A stretch of DNA of 64,000 bases, taken from positions 45,888 through 109,887 of the forward strand of contig NZ_LJCO01000072.1 of NCBI RefSeq assembly GCF_001399675.1, written 5' to 3'. The notes beneath the pieces are model-generated. The model did no database searches. It was not told the DNA's origin and was given only the letters and a program-made list of their open reading frames with translations. This DNA comes from Paenalicyclobacillus ferrooxydans (GTDB lineage Bacteria > Bacillota > Bacilli > Alicyclobacillales > Alicyclobacillaceae). The translations under genes were made by a program, and so were the position numbers. This document shows positions 43,322 through 51,982 of this stretch, one piece after another. Each line of letters starts with the position of its first letter. Position 1 is the stretch's first letter.

Positions 43322-43576
43322 ATGGAACAACTCCTTGATGTCACAACTGATGGCCCGCGACTCATCATCGATGCGCGAACCGCCATTCGTCAAGGCCGCC
43401 ATCCGCGCGCTGAGATACTGACTTTGGTTCAGGATGCTCCACCGGGGACGTTGTGTGAGATACACCTGCCCCACCGTCCAGAGCCATTGATCGCTGCGTT
43501 GCAGCAAGCTGGATTCAACGTCACCGTTTCTGAAGCAGCACCAGGGGATTTCATGTTGCGGGTATTGAAACTTTAA
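43322..43576 (+). CDS. DUF2249-like protein (second copy)
   Basis: 84 aa ending the unit. LIIDARTAIRQGRHPRAEILTLVQDAPPGTLCEIHLPHRPEPLIAALQQAGFNVTVSE fits the DUF2249/TusA-like pattern (PxPL.....Gf...), though it is more divergent than the first copy. ATG 43322 lies 8 bp after AGGGAG; GTG 43313 would overlap that site. A strong terminator follows at 43678. Confidence 0.72.
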   Translation: MEQLLDVTTDGPRLIIDARTAIRQGRHPRAEILTLVQDAPPGTLCEIHLPHRPEPLIAALQQAGFNVTVSEAAPGDFMLRVLKL

Positions 43577-43677
43577 ACGCTTTACACCGAAGACCTCTCA
43601 CTCATGCAAGTGTGTCCTTCTGCTGTATCAAACCTTTGGAGTTCTCATGCTCTCTCGATTCTGGTTGATTTGATAAA

Positions 43678-43721
43678 GACTCGCCGGAGGCCCGGAAGAC
43701 CTCCTCGCGAGTCCTTTTTTT
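43678..43721 (+). terminator. Terminator of the seven-gene unit
   Basis: Long stem GACTCGC...CGGAGG with CCTCC...GCGAGTC, followed by a run of seven T, about 100 bp after the last DUF2249 stop. Confidence 0.85.
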
Positions 43722-43734
43722 GGGTTCTCAGCAA

Positions 43735-43763
43735 TGTACGGTACACTTTAAATGTACGGTACA
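43735..43763. promoter_or_regulatory. Tandem TGTACGGTACA palindromes
   Basis: Two identical 11-bp palindromes (43735-43745 and 43753-43763) inside an 18-bp direct repeat, followed by TATAAG (43767-43772), a plausible -10. They precede the GNAT-nitrilase gene and probably bind a dimeric repressor; which one is unknown. Confidence 0.55.
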
Positions 43764-43835
43764 CTTTATAAGTAGGTGACATAATTACACCTAAGACACC
43801 GACGCATCTGTGGACTCTGGAGAGGAGGACTCGCC

Positions 43836-45386
43836 ATGACCAAACTCGACATCTCCAAATTCGAAAAACACATCGAATTGCGGAACATCCGAAGAGAGGA
43901 CATTGACAACATCCTAACGTTGCAGGCCGTCTGTTTTCCAAACATGGAACCATGGACACGCGATCAGCTCGAGAGCCACCTTGACATCTTTCCTGAGGGC
44001 CAGTTTTGTGTGGAGTACGAGGGAAAAATCGTTGGTTCTTGTTCCAGCCTCATCGTAAACTTTGACGAGTACGATGACCAGCATACCTGGGGAGACATCA
44101 CTGATAACGGTTATATCACGAACCACGACCCGGAGGGGTTCAACCTTTACGGAATTGAAGTCATGGTGCACCCCGATTACCGCCGCATGAAAATCGGGCA
44201 CAGGCTTTATGAGGCGCGCAAAAACCTCGCTCGCCGGTTGAACCTGAAGAGCATCATCATCGGCGGTCGTATTCCAAACTACCACAAACACGCAAACGAA
44301 CTGACTCCCCGTGCCTACGTGGAGGAAGTCGAAAATCATATCCTGTACGATCCGGTGCTGTCGTTTCAGATTATGGAAGGGTTTAGCGTCAAGCGGATCA
44401 ATACCGGATACCTGCCCGATGATGCAGCGTCCGCAAAGTTTGCGACCTTGATGGAATGGAACAACATCGACTACCACCCGAAGTCGCGGCGCGTGTATCG
44501 AATGTCTTTCCCGGTAAGGATCTGTGTGATTCAGTACATGATGAAGAAGATCGATTCGTTCGAGGACTTTGCTCGGCAAGTGGAGTACTACGCAGACGTG
44601 GCAGCCGACTTTGGGTCTGACTTTGCCGTCTTCCCGGAGCTCTTGACGACCCAGTTGATGTCTTTTCTCGATGAGAAGCGGCCCGATCACGCTGTGCGTC
44701 AACTTGCCACCTTTACTGAACAATACATTCAACTGTTCACAGAACTCGCGGTGAAGTACAACGTCAACATTGTCGGCGGTTCCCACTTTGTCGAAGAGGA
44801 TCGGCAGATTTATAACGTTGCCTATCTGTTTCGACGAGACGGCACCATCGAGAAGCAGTACAAGATCCATGCCACGCCAAACGAACGGAGATGGTGGGGA
44901 ATCGCTGAAGGCGATCAAGTGAAGGTCTTTGACACCGACTGCGGCAAGGTAGCGATTCAGATCTGCTACGACATTGAGTTCCCGGAACTCGCCCGTCACG
45001 CAACAGATAAAGGAGCTGGGATCATCTTTGTTCCGTTTTGCACGGACGACCGTCAAGGATACCTCCGAGTCCGCTACTGTGCGCAAGCACGGGCGGTGGA
45101 AAACCAGGTATATACCGTGATCGCCGGCACTGTGGGGAACCTGTCACAGGTCGAAAACATGGATATCCAGTACGGGCAGTCAGCCATCTTCTCACCCTCT
45201 GACTTTTCCTTTGCGAGAGATGGCATCGTCGGTGAGTGCAGCCCGAACGTGGAAACCGTTGTTGTCGGCGACGTCGACCTTGAGACCTTGCGAAGGTCAC
45301 GAAACACTGGGTCCGTCAGACAGCTGAGAGACCGCCGACGTGACCTCTATGAAATCCGTTGGAAGAGCCTTCGCACGGATGAATGA
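43836..45386 (+). CDS. GNAT acetyltransferase-nitrilase fusion (YhcX-like)
   Basis: 516 aa. Residues about 14-210 form a GNAT domain (VMVHPDYRRMKIGHRLYEARKN as the acetyl-CoA loop). About 230-500 is a carbon-nitrogen hydrolase with the Glu-Lys-Cys triad in FPELLTTQ, QYKIHATP and IQICYDIEFPE. The same fusion is known in Bacillus YhcX and in bacterial amidohydrolases of unclear substrate. GAGGAGG is 7 bp before ATG 43836. Upstream tandem palindromes indicate specific regulation. Substrate may be an amide or N-acyl compound. Confidence 0.88.
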   Translation: MTKLDISKFEKHIELRNIRREDIDNILTLQAVCFPNMEPWTRDQLESHLDIFPEGQFCVEYEGKIVGSCSSLIVNFDEYDDQHTWGDITDNGYITNHDPEGFNLYGIEVMVHPDYRRMKIGHRLYEARKNLARRLNLKSIIIGGRIPNYHKHANELTPRAYVEEVENHILYDPVLSFQIMEGFSVKRINTGYLPDDAASAKFATLMEWNNIDYHPKSRRVYRMSFPVRICVIQYMMKKIDSFEDFARQVEYYADVAADFGSDFAVFPELLTTQLMSFLDEKRPDHAVRQLATFTEQYIQLFTELAVKYNVNIVGGSHFVEEDRQIYNVAYLFRRDGTIEKQYKIHATPNERRWWGIAEGDQVKVFDTDCGKVAIQICYDIEFPELARHATDKGAGIIFVPFCTDDRQGYLRVRYCAQARAVENQVYTVIAGTVGNLSQVENMDIQYGQSAIFSPSDFSFARDGIVGECSPNVETVVVGDVDLETLRRSRNTGSVRQLRDRRRDLYEIRWKSLRTDE

Positions 45387-45473
45387 CACATGGTAAGGAC
45401 CGATTGGAAACACGGATTGGGAGCATTTATTGGAAGCACGGATCGTGAGTGACAGGCGAATGAAAAAACGCAG

Positions 45474-46427
45474 TCAAACCTTGGGCTTCAGGATCAGGAG
45501 TTTGGCTCCGGCCTCAACGAGAGGATTTCGCCGAACTCCAAGCACGATGTCGTTCCTTTGGGCCAGGCCCAAAACATACTCGTGATGCTCACTGCGTACA
45601 TCGCGGAATAACTTGCCCACGAACGCCTCTGGAACGGGAATTTCATCAATCACAAACTCGTCTGAGTTGACCATCTGCATTAACAGTTCACCTGCGTGCG
45701 GTGCCTGAAGACTCTTCGCAAGGGTATGGCCGAGCAACTCTTGCCAGACTAACGTCCGCTCGATGCCAAGCGCTTGCAAGGCCCTAGACGCTAAAGCCGA
45801 TCGTGTACTCACTGTAACCGGTACGTCTTTCGCGACCTCCTTCAGCGCAATGGCGGTCTCGAGAATATCCCCGTCCCGGACACCGGTTATGATGGCATGC
45901 TTTGCATAGGCCGGACGGGCTTTCATCAGTACATTCGGATCTCGCGGGTCACCCTTGATATAAGATACGTTCAAGGGTACCGCGGACGGTTCGATATCCT
46001 CCGCAACGAGGACAATCGAGCCAACGCCCTCTAATGACTTCAGCACTGTCAGGGTCTCATCCGCATTGCCGAGTACGAGAATGTGGTTGCGTCGTAAGCC
46101 CACGTGCTCCATTCCGACCAACCTCCTGATCTTTGTTTCTGCAACCCGAGCTGCCATGATGGAGAAAAGAGCCCCAAACAGTGGTATGCACGTCAACATT
46201 ACCCCGATGGCAATCGCCCGGCCCGCTGTATTCGTGGGGGTCACATCTCCATATCCAACCGTAGATGCCGTTGTAATGGACCAGTAGAGTGCTTCCCAGA
46301 ATGTTCGATGCTCGAAGTGCGCAAAGAGCAGTGCACCCAAGAAGATACACACGAGAGCAGAGACTGCGATGTACACTTCAGTTCGTCGAGTGATACTGTG
46401 AAGCAGTCGAAAGAAGAGCACGAACAC
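45474..46427 (-). CDS. Potassium channel with RCK (TrkA-N/C) domains
   Basis: 317 aa. Two helices flank the pore loop with selectivity filter TTASTVGYGDVTP; then a Rossmann TrkA-N domain (NHILVLGNADETLTVLKSL) and a TrkA-C-like end (VIDEIPVPEAFVGKLFRDV). This is the MthK/YugO layout of ligand-gated K+ channels in the membrane. The GTG start at 46427 (GAGAGG 8 bp upstream) is preferred over ATG 46460, which has no site. Convergent with the GNAT-nitrilase. Confidence 0.88.
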   Translation of the reverse strand: MFVLFFRLLHSITRRTEVYIAVSALVCIFLGALLFAHFEHRTFWEALYWSITTASTVGYGDVTPTNTAGRAIAIGVMLTCIPLFGALFSIMAARVAETKIRRLVGMEHVGLRRNHILVLGNADETLTVLKSLEGVGSIVLVAEDIEPSAVPLNVSYIKGDPRDPNVLMKARPAYAKHAIITGVRDGDILETAIALKEVAKDVPVTVSTRSALASRALQALGIERTLVWQELLGHTLAKSLQAPHAGELLMQMVNSDEFVIDEIPVPEAFVGKLFRDVRSEHHEYVLGLAQRNDIVLGVRRNPLVEAGAKLLILKPKV

Positions 46428-46475
46428 ATTGCTCACCTCTCTACCTTCGTGTTTACGCATTCGCAGTAAGCTGGT

Positions 46476-46997
46476 TTACCAGCCCATACGCTCCCGGAGC
46501 CCAGTGATGTGCGCAGTATGATGCTTCGCATGCCACGCGTACACGCCGAGGATGGCGGAGAGCGGACGCTTGCCTGCACGCGGATGCTCAAACGTTCGCT
46601 CAAGGTCAGATGGGGACATCGACTTCATGAGAAATGCCCAACGCCGCTGGATTCCTTCGAACATCAGCAAGGACATCTCAATCTCACCAGCGGTACTGTC
46701 CGGTAAGGCTGCAAAAGCGTTGATATCGATCGGTTTGATAACTGGATTGTCCTCAGTTAACGCGTGTTTAAAGTTCGTATATGTATGCATATGTGTATCC
46801 GCGAGGTGATGCACCACCTGCCGCACAGTCCATCCATCCGGCCGATACGGCGTGTCAAGCTGATCTGTCGTCAGCCCGGCAACAGCTGCCTTCAAGGCAT
46901 CTGGAGAAGCCAATACATCGTGAATCCAGGATTGAATCACCGCGTCATCGATGACTTCAGGAATCTGGGGTCTGCCAATCGGGTAACTAAGATCCAT
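46476..46997 (-). CDS. yfiT: YfiT-family DinB bacillithiol S-transferase
   Basis: 173 aa four-helix bundle of the DinB/YfiT superfamily. LSYPIGRPQIP at the N-terminus, GWTVRQVVHHLADTHMHTYTNFK and YAWHAKHHTAHI supply the His ligands of the metal site. YfiT-like proteins are probable metal-dependent thiol (bacillithiol) transferases. AGGGTGG is 7 bp before ATG 46997. It lies directly after apbE (2-bp gap), suggesting co-transcription. Confidence 0.87.
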   Translation of the reverse strand: MDLSYPIGRPQIPEVIDDAVIQSWIHDVLASPDALKAAVAGLTTDQLDTPYRPDGWTVRQVVHHLADTHMHTYTNFKHALTEDNPVIKPIDINAFAALPDSTAGEIEMSLLMFEGIQRRWAFLMKSMSPSDLERTFEHPRAGKRPLSAILGVYAWHAKHHTAHITGLRERMGW

Positions 46998-46999
46998 CT

Positions 47000-48055
47000 C
47001 TATACCACCCTTGCATGCTGATATTTGCTCGATATCCACGTAAGAATTGGGGCAATATCGCTCGTGTATTCGAGCGTCTCCGTCACGTCCACAGCGATGT
47101 ACGGAAGAGCGGTACTACGCCACGAGTAGCCGGATTCAGGCTCACCCGTGAGGCTCTGCATCAACGGCTCCCACATGCCGTTGTCAGGTATCCCTTCTGT
47201 GCTCGCACCATTCGTGTTTGCGACGGTCGTCGATATCATTTTACACTTTGTGAACACTTCCGTGTGCGTTGCGGTCGGACCAACTGCCGTTACAGCCCGA
47301 AACCTGGTCCTTGCCGGGCCAGCTTGCCGAGGGTCGATCAGATGATGGACCGGGTTTCCTTCAAAGCTCCAGGAGCGTTTCTTCAGCGAACTTGTGCACA
47401 TGGCGATCCGCTCCAACGAAGCTGGAAACTCCACTGTTGCTGCCAAATCCTCTGCCCCACCGTACGGGTCCTCAACACCAATGGACCAACCTGCCCCGCT
47501 TTCCTGACAACCCGACAACACGATGTCACCACCTGCATCGACGATGAAGCCATAGCGGTCAGAGGATGCGATAGATGACGCAAGCAAGTCCGCAAGGCTG
47601 TCCGCTGCGTAACCCTTACCAATCCCCCCCAAGTCTAAAGGGTGATGCAGACAGACCTCACCCGAAGTCCCGGTGGTGTCAAAGAGCGGATCATCCAAAC
47701 TCATGGCAGAGTCAGCCGACTTACTTACGTCAATCGGAGCACCAGGATAGCCAATTTGCTCTAAATGGCGGATTACGCGTGGATCAAAAGCCCCCCCGCT
47801 GACATGGTGAAACAGCGCCGCGAGATCAAGCACTTGCCGAAGCGTTCGCGACACGCGAACCCATTCTCCCACGCGCTGATTGAGTCTGACCAACTCACTA
47901 TCGGGACGAAAGCGTGACATCACCTGCTCGAGTTGCTCTGTGCGCTGCTCAAGTTGGTCAAACAGGTGCTCTGCATAGACTAGTTCAATGGAAGTATCAA
48001 CACAGAGATAGAATGACGAACCCATTGCACGATAGCTCCGTTGGTACCTAGCCAC
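47000..48055 (-). CDS. apbE: FAD:protein FMN transferase
   Basis: Attaches FMN to Thr/Ser of target redox proteins outside or in the membrane. 351 aa with AMGSSF near the N-terminus, LDLGGIGKGYAADSLADLL, VDAGGDIVLSG and HHLIDPRQAGPA, plus the metal-binding Thr in PTATHTEVFTK. No signal peptide is evident, so the protein may act in the cytosol or be secreted differently. No Nqr/Rnf or other known flavinylation target was seen nearby. GTG start with GAGGTGA about 6 bp upstream. Confidence 0.88.
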   Translation of the reverse strand: MARYQRSYRAMGSSFYLCVDTSIELVYAEHLFDQLEQRTEQLEQVMSRFRPDSELVRLNQRVGEWVRVSRTLRQVLDLAALFHHVSGGAFDPRVIRHLEQIGYPGAPIDVSKSADSAMSLDDPLFDTTGTSGEVCLHHPLDLGGIGKGYAADSLADLLASSIASSDRYGFIVDAGGDIVLSGCQESGAGWSIGVEDPYGGAEDLAATVEFPASLERIAMCTSSLKKRSWSFEGNPVHHLIDPRQAGPARTRFRAVTAVGPTATHTEVFTKCKMISTTVANTNGASTEGIPDNGMWEPLMQSLTGEPESGYSWRSTALPYIAVDVTETLEYTSDIAPILTWISSKYQHARVV

Positions 48056-48160
48056 TACGTATCACCTCAAGTTATGGTGCCACTCGACGAAGCGGCTGTC
48101 AGATGGCCAGGTCGAGCCGTGTTGGAGGATGCTCTCCCACGCCCCCCATGCTCGGAACTC

Positions 48161-49507
48161 TTATCCCTTGGGATGCAATACCTTCTTCCATGCCAGTCCG
48201 TGTCCCTGACGTGGGAGTAAAATCCGAAAAGTGGTTCCTCGCCCTTCTTTGCTTTGCACGAGGATCTGCCCATAATGGGCTTCCACAATCCAGGCTGCAA
48301 TGGCCAGTCCAATCCCGCTCCCGCCAGCGTGGTTTTCTGCCTTTGTAGCACGGTAAAAGCGGTCAAAGATCCGCGGCAGATCCGCTTCTGAAATCCCAAT
48401 CCCTGTGTCCGTGATGCGAACTTCAACGTCATTTCTCGTCTTTTGAACGATGACGCGAATCACCCCTTCTGATGGGGTGTACTTAAATGCATTGTCGAGC
48501 AAAATCATGAGCAACTGACGGAGTCGCGTCGGATCGCCAGTAACCATTGCCGGCTTTGTAAGCCCTTCACCGATCAGTTGAATTTTCCGTTTTTCCACCA
48601 AGGGTTCTAGTGCGAAGACTGTATCTTGCGCCAAGCTTGCCATATCCACGTCGCGGATGTTCAACTGGGTCACACCGGACTCCAAACGTGCCAAGGTTGA
48701 AAGATTAGAGATAAGTTCTGTAATATACTCTGTTTCGGCCAGACCCTCCCGAATCGCCTGTTGAGCCGTCTCGAGATGGTTGTCAAACTGCGCCAACTCG
48801 AGCGTTCCATGCAGAATGCTTAATGGTGTACGCAACTCGTGCGCCGCATCGTTCACAAAGTTTCTCTGACGTTGCATGGCAGTCCGCACAGGCAACAAGG
48901 AACGATTGGCCAACCAATACGTCACTGGGATGACAAGCAAGATACTCGCGAGTCCGATCTCGATGTCAATATGCGTCAGCGATTCCATGGTCTCATGAAC
49001 CACGGTTAGAGAGCGAAAACTGACGATAGTGCCAATCCTTTGGTTATTGACATAGAGCGCTTTTACCCCTGCCAAAAAGTACGTTCCACCAATATTGAAG
49101 GTATTCCACATACTGGCTGTATCTTGCATCGAGCTTTGCGCCAGTTGCTGCGCAAACGGAGCCAGATCAATAGGAGGAGCCGAAGTCATGGTTGTATCTT
49201 TGTCCACCACGTGTCCATCGGCTGCGATAACCCAACTCGCAACCACTTCCGGTGTGGCATCTACATGAACCTCTTGATCACCCTTTACGTAGTCCTCGAG
49301 TTGCTGGATTCCTTCGTCCGTTTTCTGTGACCATTCATCCATGATGGACTGGTACATTGGGTTCATGATTTGATGGCTTAGAATCACATGCGTCGACCCG
49401 ATGACAGCCGTTTCGAACACCAAAAAGGCAAAGATATAGAGGAAGATCAAACGCAGCTGCAAACGGTTGATCAGTTTGTGTTCACTAAGTGCTGTACTTC
49501 TGTCCAT
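48161..49507 (-). CDS. Two-component sensor histidine kinase
   Basis: 448 aa. Helix 1 (about 17-40), extracytoplasmic sensor (about 41-180), helix 2 (about 183-205), HisKA with phospho-His in FVNDAAHELRTPLS, then HATPase with DNAFKYTP (N box), DTGIGISEADLPRIFDRFYR (G1/F box) and GGSGIGLAIA (G2). The ATG overlaps the response-regulator stop by one base (TAATG). EnvZ/OmpR-type pair. The sensor contains an NxxGTYFLAG stretch with no recognised ligand fold. Confidence 0.93.
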   Translation of the reverse strand: MDRSTALSEHKLINRLQLRLIFLYIFAFLVFETAVIGSTHVILSHQIMNPMYQSIMDEWSQKTDEGIQQLEDYVKGDQEVHVDATPEVVASWVIAADGHVVDKDTTMTSAPPIDLAPFAQQLAQSSMQDTASMWNTFNIGGTYFLAGVKALYVNNQRIGTIVSFRSLTVVHETMESLTHIDIEIGLASILLVIPVTYWLANRSLLPVRTAMQRQRNFVNDAAHELRTPLSILHGTLELAQFDNHLETAQQAIREGLAETEYITELISNLSTLARLESGVTQLNIRDVDMASLAQDTVFALEPLVEKRKIQLIGEGLTKPAMVTGDPTRLRQLLMILLDNAFKYTPSEGVIRVIVQKTRNDVEVRITDTGIGISEADLPRIFDRFYRATKAENHAGGSGIGLAIAAWIVEAHYGQILVQSKEGRGTTFRILLPRQGHGLAWKKVLHPKG

Positions 49508-50178
49508 TATTCCACCTTGTAACCCAATCCGCGCACCGTCTTGATAAATGGCTTACTCTTTGGACCAACGTCTAATTTTTGCCGCAATCGAGCAATGACA
49601 GCCTCGACAACATTGGCAACCGGGTCAGCGTCGGTCGACCAAACACGATTTAAGATAACTTCCTTTGTCATGACATGGCCCGCATTTCGCATCAGTAACT
49701 CAAGGAGTGCAAACTCACGGGCAGTCAATTCAACCGGCGTACCGGATCGTTTTACAACAAATGTTTCCGGGTGCAATTCAACATCTCCGACCACAACAGT
49801 TGTCCTATCGTCATACTGCGGCAGTCGTCTCTGCAGAGCAGTAAGCCTTGCATTTAACTCTGCAAATGAAAATGGCTTAGTTAGATAGTCATCCGCACCA
49901 GCTGATAGCCCGGTTACTTTGTCATCTATACTGTCACGGGCAGTCAACATGATGATAGGCGTCTGAACCTGGGCTTTACGCAGACGATGGCACAATGAAA
50001 ATCCATCTTCATCCGGCAATTTTACGTCAAGCACCATGACGTCATAGTGTCCTTCATGGACCAGTCGCCAACCCTCGGCTGCACAATCTGCCAAGTCAAC
50101 CGTATGTCCGGATGCCTTCAGCCCCCGATTCAGGAGTTCGGCCAATTTAACGTCGTCTTCGACCACGAGTAACTTCAC
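49507..50178 (-). CDS. OmpR-family response regulator
   Basis: 223 aa. Receiver domain with acidic pocket VVEDD, phospho-Asp in VMVLDVKLPDEDGF, the Thr/Ser in MLTARD and Lys in YLTKPF; then a winged-helix DNA-binding domain (ELTAREFALLELLMRNAGHV...VWSTDADP). Partner of the kinase that follows. GTG 50178 (AAGGGGGG 7 bp upstream) gives the canonical start MKLLVVEDD. The adjacent SurA-like gene lies upstream on the same strand across 341 bp and could be a target (inference). Confidence 0.93.
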   Translation of the reverse strand: MKLLVVEDDVKLAELLNRGLKASGHTVDLADCAAEGWRLVHEGHYDVMVLDVKLPDEDGFSLCHRLRKAQVQTPIIMLTARDSIDDKVTGLSAGADDYLTKPFSFAELNARLTALQRRLPQYDDRTTVVVGDVELHPETFVVKRSGTPVELTAREFALLELLMRNAGHVMTKEVILNRVWSTDADPVANVVEAVIARLRQKLDVGPKSKPFIKTVRGLGYKVE

Positions 50179-50519
50179 CGAAATCCCCCCTTGACGGCTC
50201 TCGTGATTCAAATCCTGTGATTCCAATCCTGTGATTTGTGTCCATTAATGTCAGCCCATTGACTTAAATCCATGACTTAAATCCATTGAAAGTTTAGACT
50301 GGCAAAATGATCTCTGTGTGATCGATTTATGAACATTCTAATGGGAATTGTACATAATCCCGCACCAAGTAACCACTCGTCCAGACGTACAAAAGCCCCC
50401 AGGCCCGGTTTGGAGCGGCCTCGGAGGCTTGTTTGCGGCGTCACACGCTGTATTCTAACAGCCTGTTCGGACAGCGTATCCATGGATTTGTGTTTTCCCA
50501 CTGACCGCCCACGTTCCAG
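50179..50519. other. Intergenic region with terminator for the SurA-like gene
   Basis: 341 bp without a gene. Minus-strand hairpin AGCCTCCGAGGCC/GGGCCTGGGGGCT followed by TTTTG at about 50391-50430 terminates the upstream SurA-like gene. The leader of the response regulator includes short direct repeats of ATCCTGTGATT and ATCCATGACTTAA. Confidence 0.65.
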
Positions 50520-51299
50520 TTACGGTCCGCTGACAGAATTAGTCGGTGTCGGTGGCGGTGTCGGGTTTTCAAGCTGTGTCTGGATGCTCGAGTATTTGGT
50601 GTTATAGATCGTAACCTTTTCTTTTTTGGCAAGGTTCGCAAGCAACTGAGTACTTGGAACAGCCTTCGATTGCTTAATTTGCTGCTCGATTTGGCTCTTC
50701 ACCATACTTAAAGGCTCTGGCGTCTTAGCCCCTTGAGGGGTAAAAGAGGCCTTATTTTGATTGTAATAATTTTGGATTTCCGTATTAGTAACGGTGATTC
50801 CCTGCTCCGACAGCTTCTGTTCGAGAACATTCACCGTAAGGATGTCATTTAATTGGGTCTGCGTGATCCCGTTTGTTTGCAAAAACTGCGTCAACTGCGC
50901 ACTGCTCGAGATACCGTATTGGCTCTCCAGGTTTTGCAGTGCAGTAGAAATATCCTGCTGCGTTGCTGTGATATTTTGTGCTTTAGCTCCGTCTTTAATC
51001 AATTGATTGTCGATCATCTGCTGTAGTGTCTGTTGACCAGCCATCGATTCCATTTGAGCTTCGAAATCGGATTGATGGATTTGATGGGCCCCAACGGTAG
51101 CGACAAGCGGATCGTTTTGCTGTCCGTGTGCTATTAGCCCCCACACAGCTCCAACAATCACGGCTCCGCCAATGCCTCCGGCAAGCACTAACCAAAGCTT
51201 GTCCAGCGGCTTACGCGAGACCGGCCCCTGTTCCGAGATATTATTCTGCACATCCTGTTCCGTTTGAAGCTCCGTAGACTTATCCTCTGTATTGCTCAA
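50520..51299 (-). CDS. Membrane-anchored SurA/PrsA-N-like protein
   Basis: 259 aa: cytosolic N-terminus of about 45 residues, one helix (about 50-72, LWLVLAGGIGGAVIVGAVW), then a SurA_N-like chaperone domain (VGAHQIHQSDFEAQMESM, IDNQLIKDGAKAQNITATQQDISTALQNLESQYG, LNDILTVNVLEQKLSEQG) and a Pro-rich end. No parvulin PPIase domain is present, in contrast to PrsA, so it may act as a holdase outside the membrane. TTG 51299 has AAAGGGG 7 bp upstream; the frame is open further without a site. Confidence 0.75.
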   Translation of the reverse strand: MSNTEDKSTELQTEQDVQNNISEQGPVSRKPLDKLWLVLAGGIGGAVIVGAVWGLIAHGQQNDPLVATVGAHQIHQSDFEAQMESMAGQQTLQQMIDNQLIKDGAKAQNITATQQDISTALQNLESQYGISSSAQLTQFLQTNGITQTQLNDILTVNVLEQKLSEQGITVTNTEIQNYYNQNKASFTPQGAKTPEPLSMVKSQIEQQIKQSKAVPSTQLLANLAKKEKVTIYNTKYSSIQTQLENPTPPPTPTNSVSGP

Positions 51300-51444
51300 T
51301 GAAATTCCCCTTTCTGGGCACACACAGCTTTTGTCACCAAATTCGTATGAACCCACGGTGCCCAGTTTACAACAGAGATGTGTCCGGCAGGTCTCGTCCA
51401 TATGGTGATTCTGTGGAGAATTCAGCGGACAATTCGGTCACTAA

Positions 51445-51744
51445 TCACTCGAAGTCATCAGGATTATCTACTGTGACATAGGCCTCGTCACCTTCAAGCG
51501 CGTCATTACCGTGATCGTCAATGGTCTCATTAGAAACATCAGAAACATCGACCGCGCCCGCGGCCGCATCATCAGCATCAACCGACCACGGTGCACCAAG
51601 TGGCTCCAGGTCTGTGATGTCACCTTCGTAGGAAAAATCATCCGGGCTTTGTTTGTATGCACGTGGACCAGCGTCGTCGTGACGAACTAGCTTTGCTGAA
51701 CGAGTGGGATTGCTGCTGCCCATTTGAATCGAATCATTTCCCAT
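51445..51744 (-). CDS. Hypothetical acidic 99-aa protein
   Basis: Very Asp/Glu/Ala-rich (C-terminal half DADDAAAGAVDVSDVSNETIDD), no helix or signal. Probably intrinsically disordered. AAGGCGG lies about 8 bp before ATG 51744. Its reading frame overlaps the end of a short minus-strand frame (starting ATG about 51806, MKTVELEKLTLYLKDRK) that may be a tiny leader gene but has no good ribosome site. Family not recognised. Confidence 0.55.
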   Translation of the reverse strand: MGNDSIQMGSSNPTRSAKLVRHDDAGPRAYKQSPDDFSYEGDITDLEPLGAPWSVDADDAAAGAVDVSDVSNETIDDHGNDALEGDEAYVTVDNPDDFE

Positions 51745-51817
51745 TCACTTACCGCCTTCCTGTCCTTGAGATATAGCGTTAGTTTTTCCAGCTCGACAGT
51801 TTTCATGATTCCATCTA

Positions 51818-51896
51818 GATGGTCTTGTGGATGGTCTTGTGGATGGTCTTGTGGATGGTCTTGTGGATGGTCTTGTGGATGGTCGTTCAAGGCGGG
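51818..51896. repeat. 12-bp tandem repeat GGATGGTCTTGT
   Basis: Six copies (the first differs at its first bases) plus a partial seventh, with period 12. The minus strand would encode DHPQ repeats, but there is no supported gene there. Confidence 0.9.
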
Positions 51897-51982
51897 TGGT
51901 AAAATGTTACAGAATGACAGGACCCTTGAGGTGAGACAGTAAGTTCGCAACAACATCACATTCAGAGGGAGATGTTGCACTG

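Noticed and set aside
43914..45086. 390-aa minus-strand frame opposite the GNAT-nitrilase gene
   Set aside because: The plus strand has full GNAT and nitrilase motifs; the antisense product has no recognisable domain.
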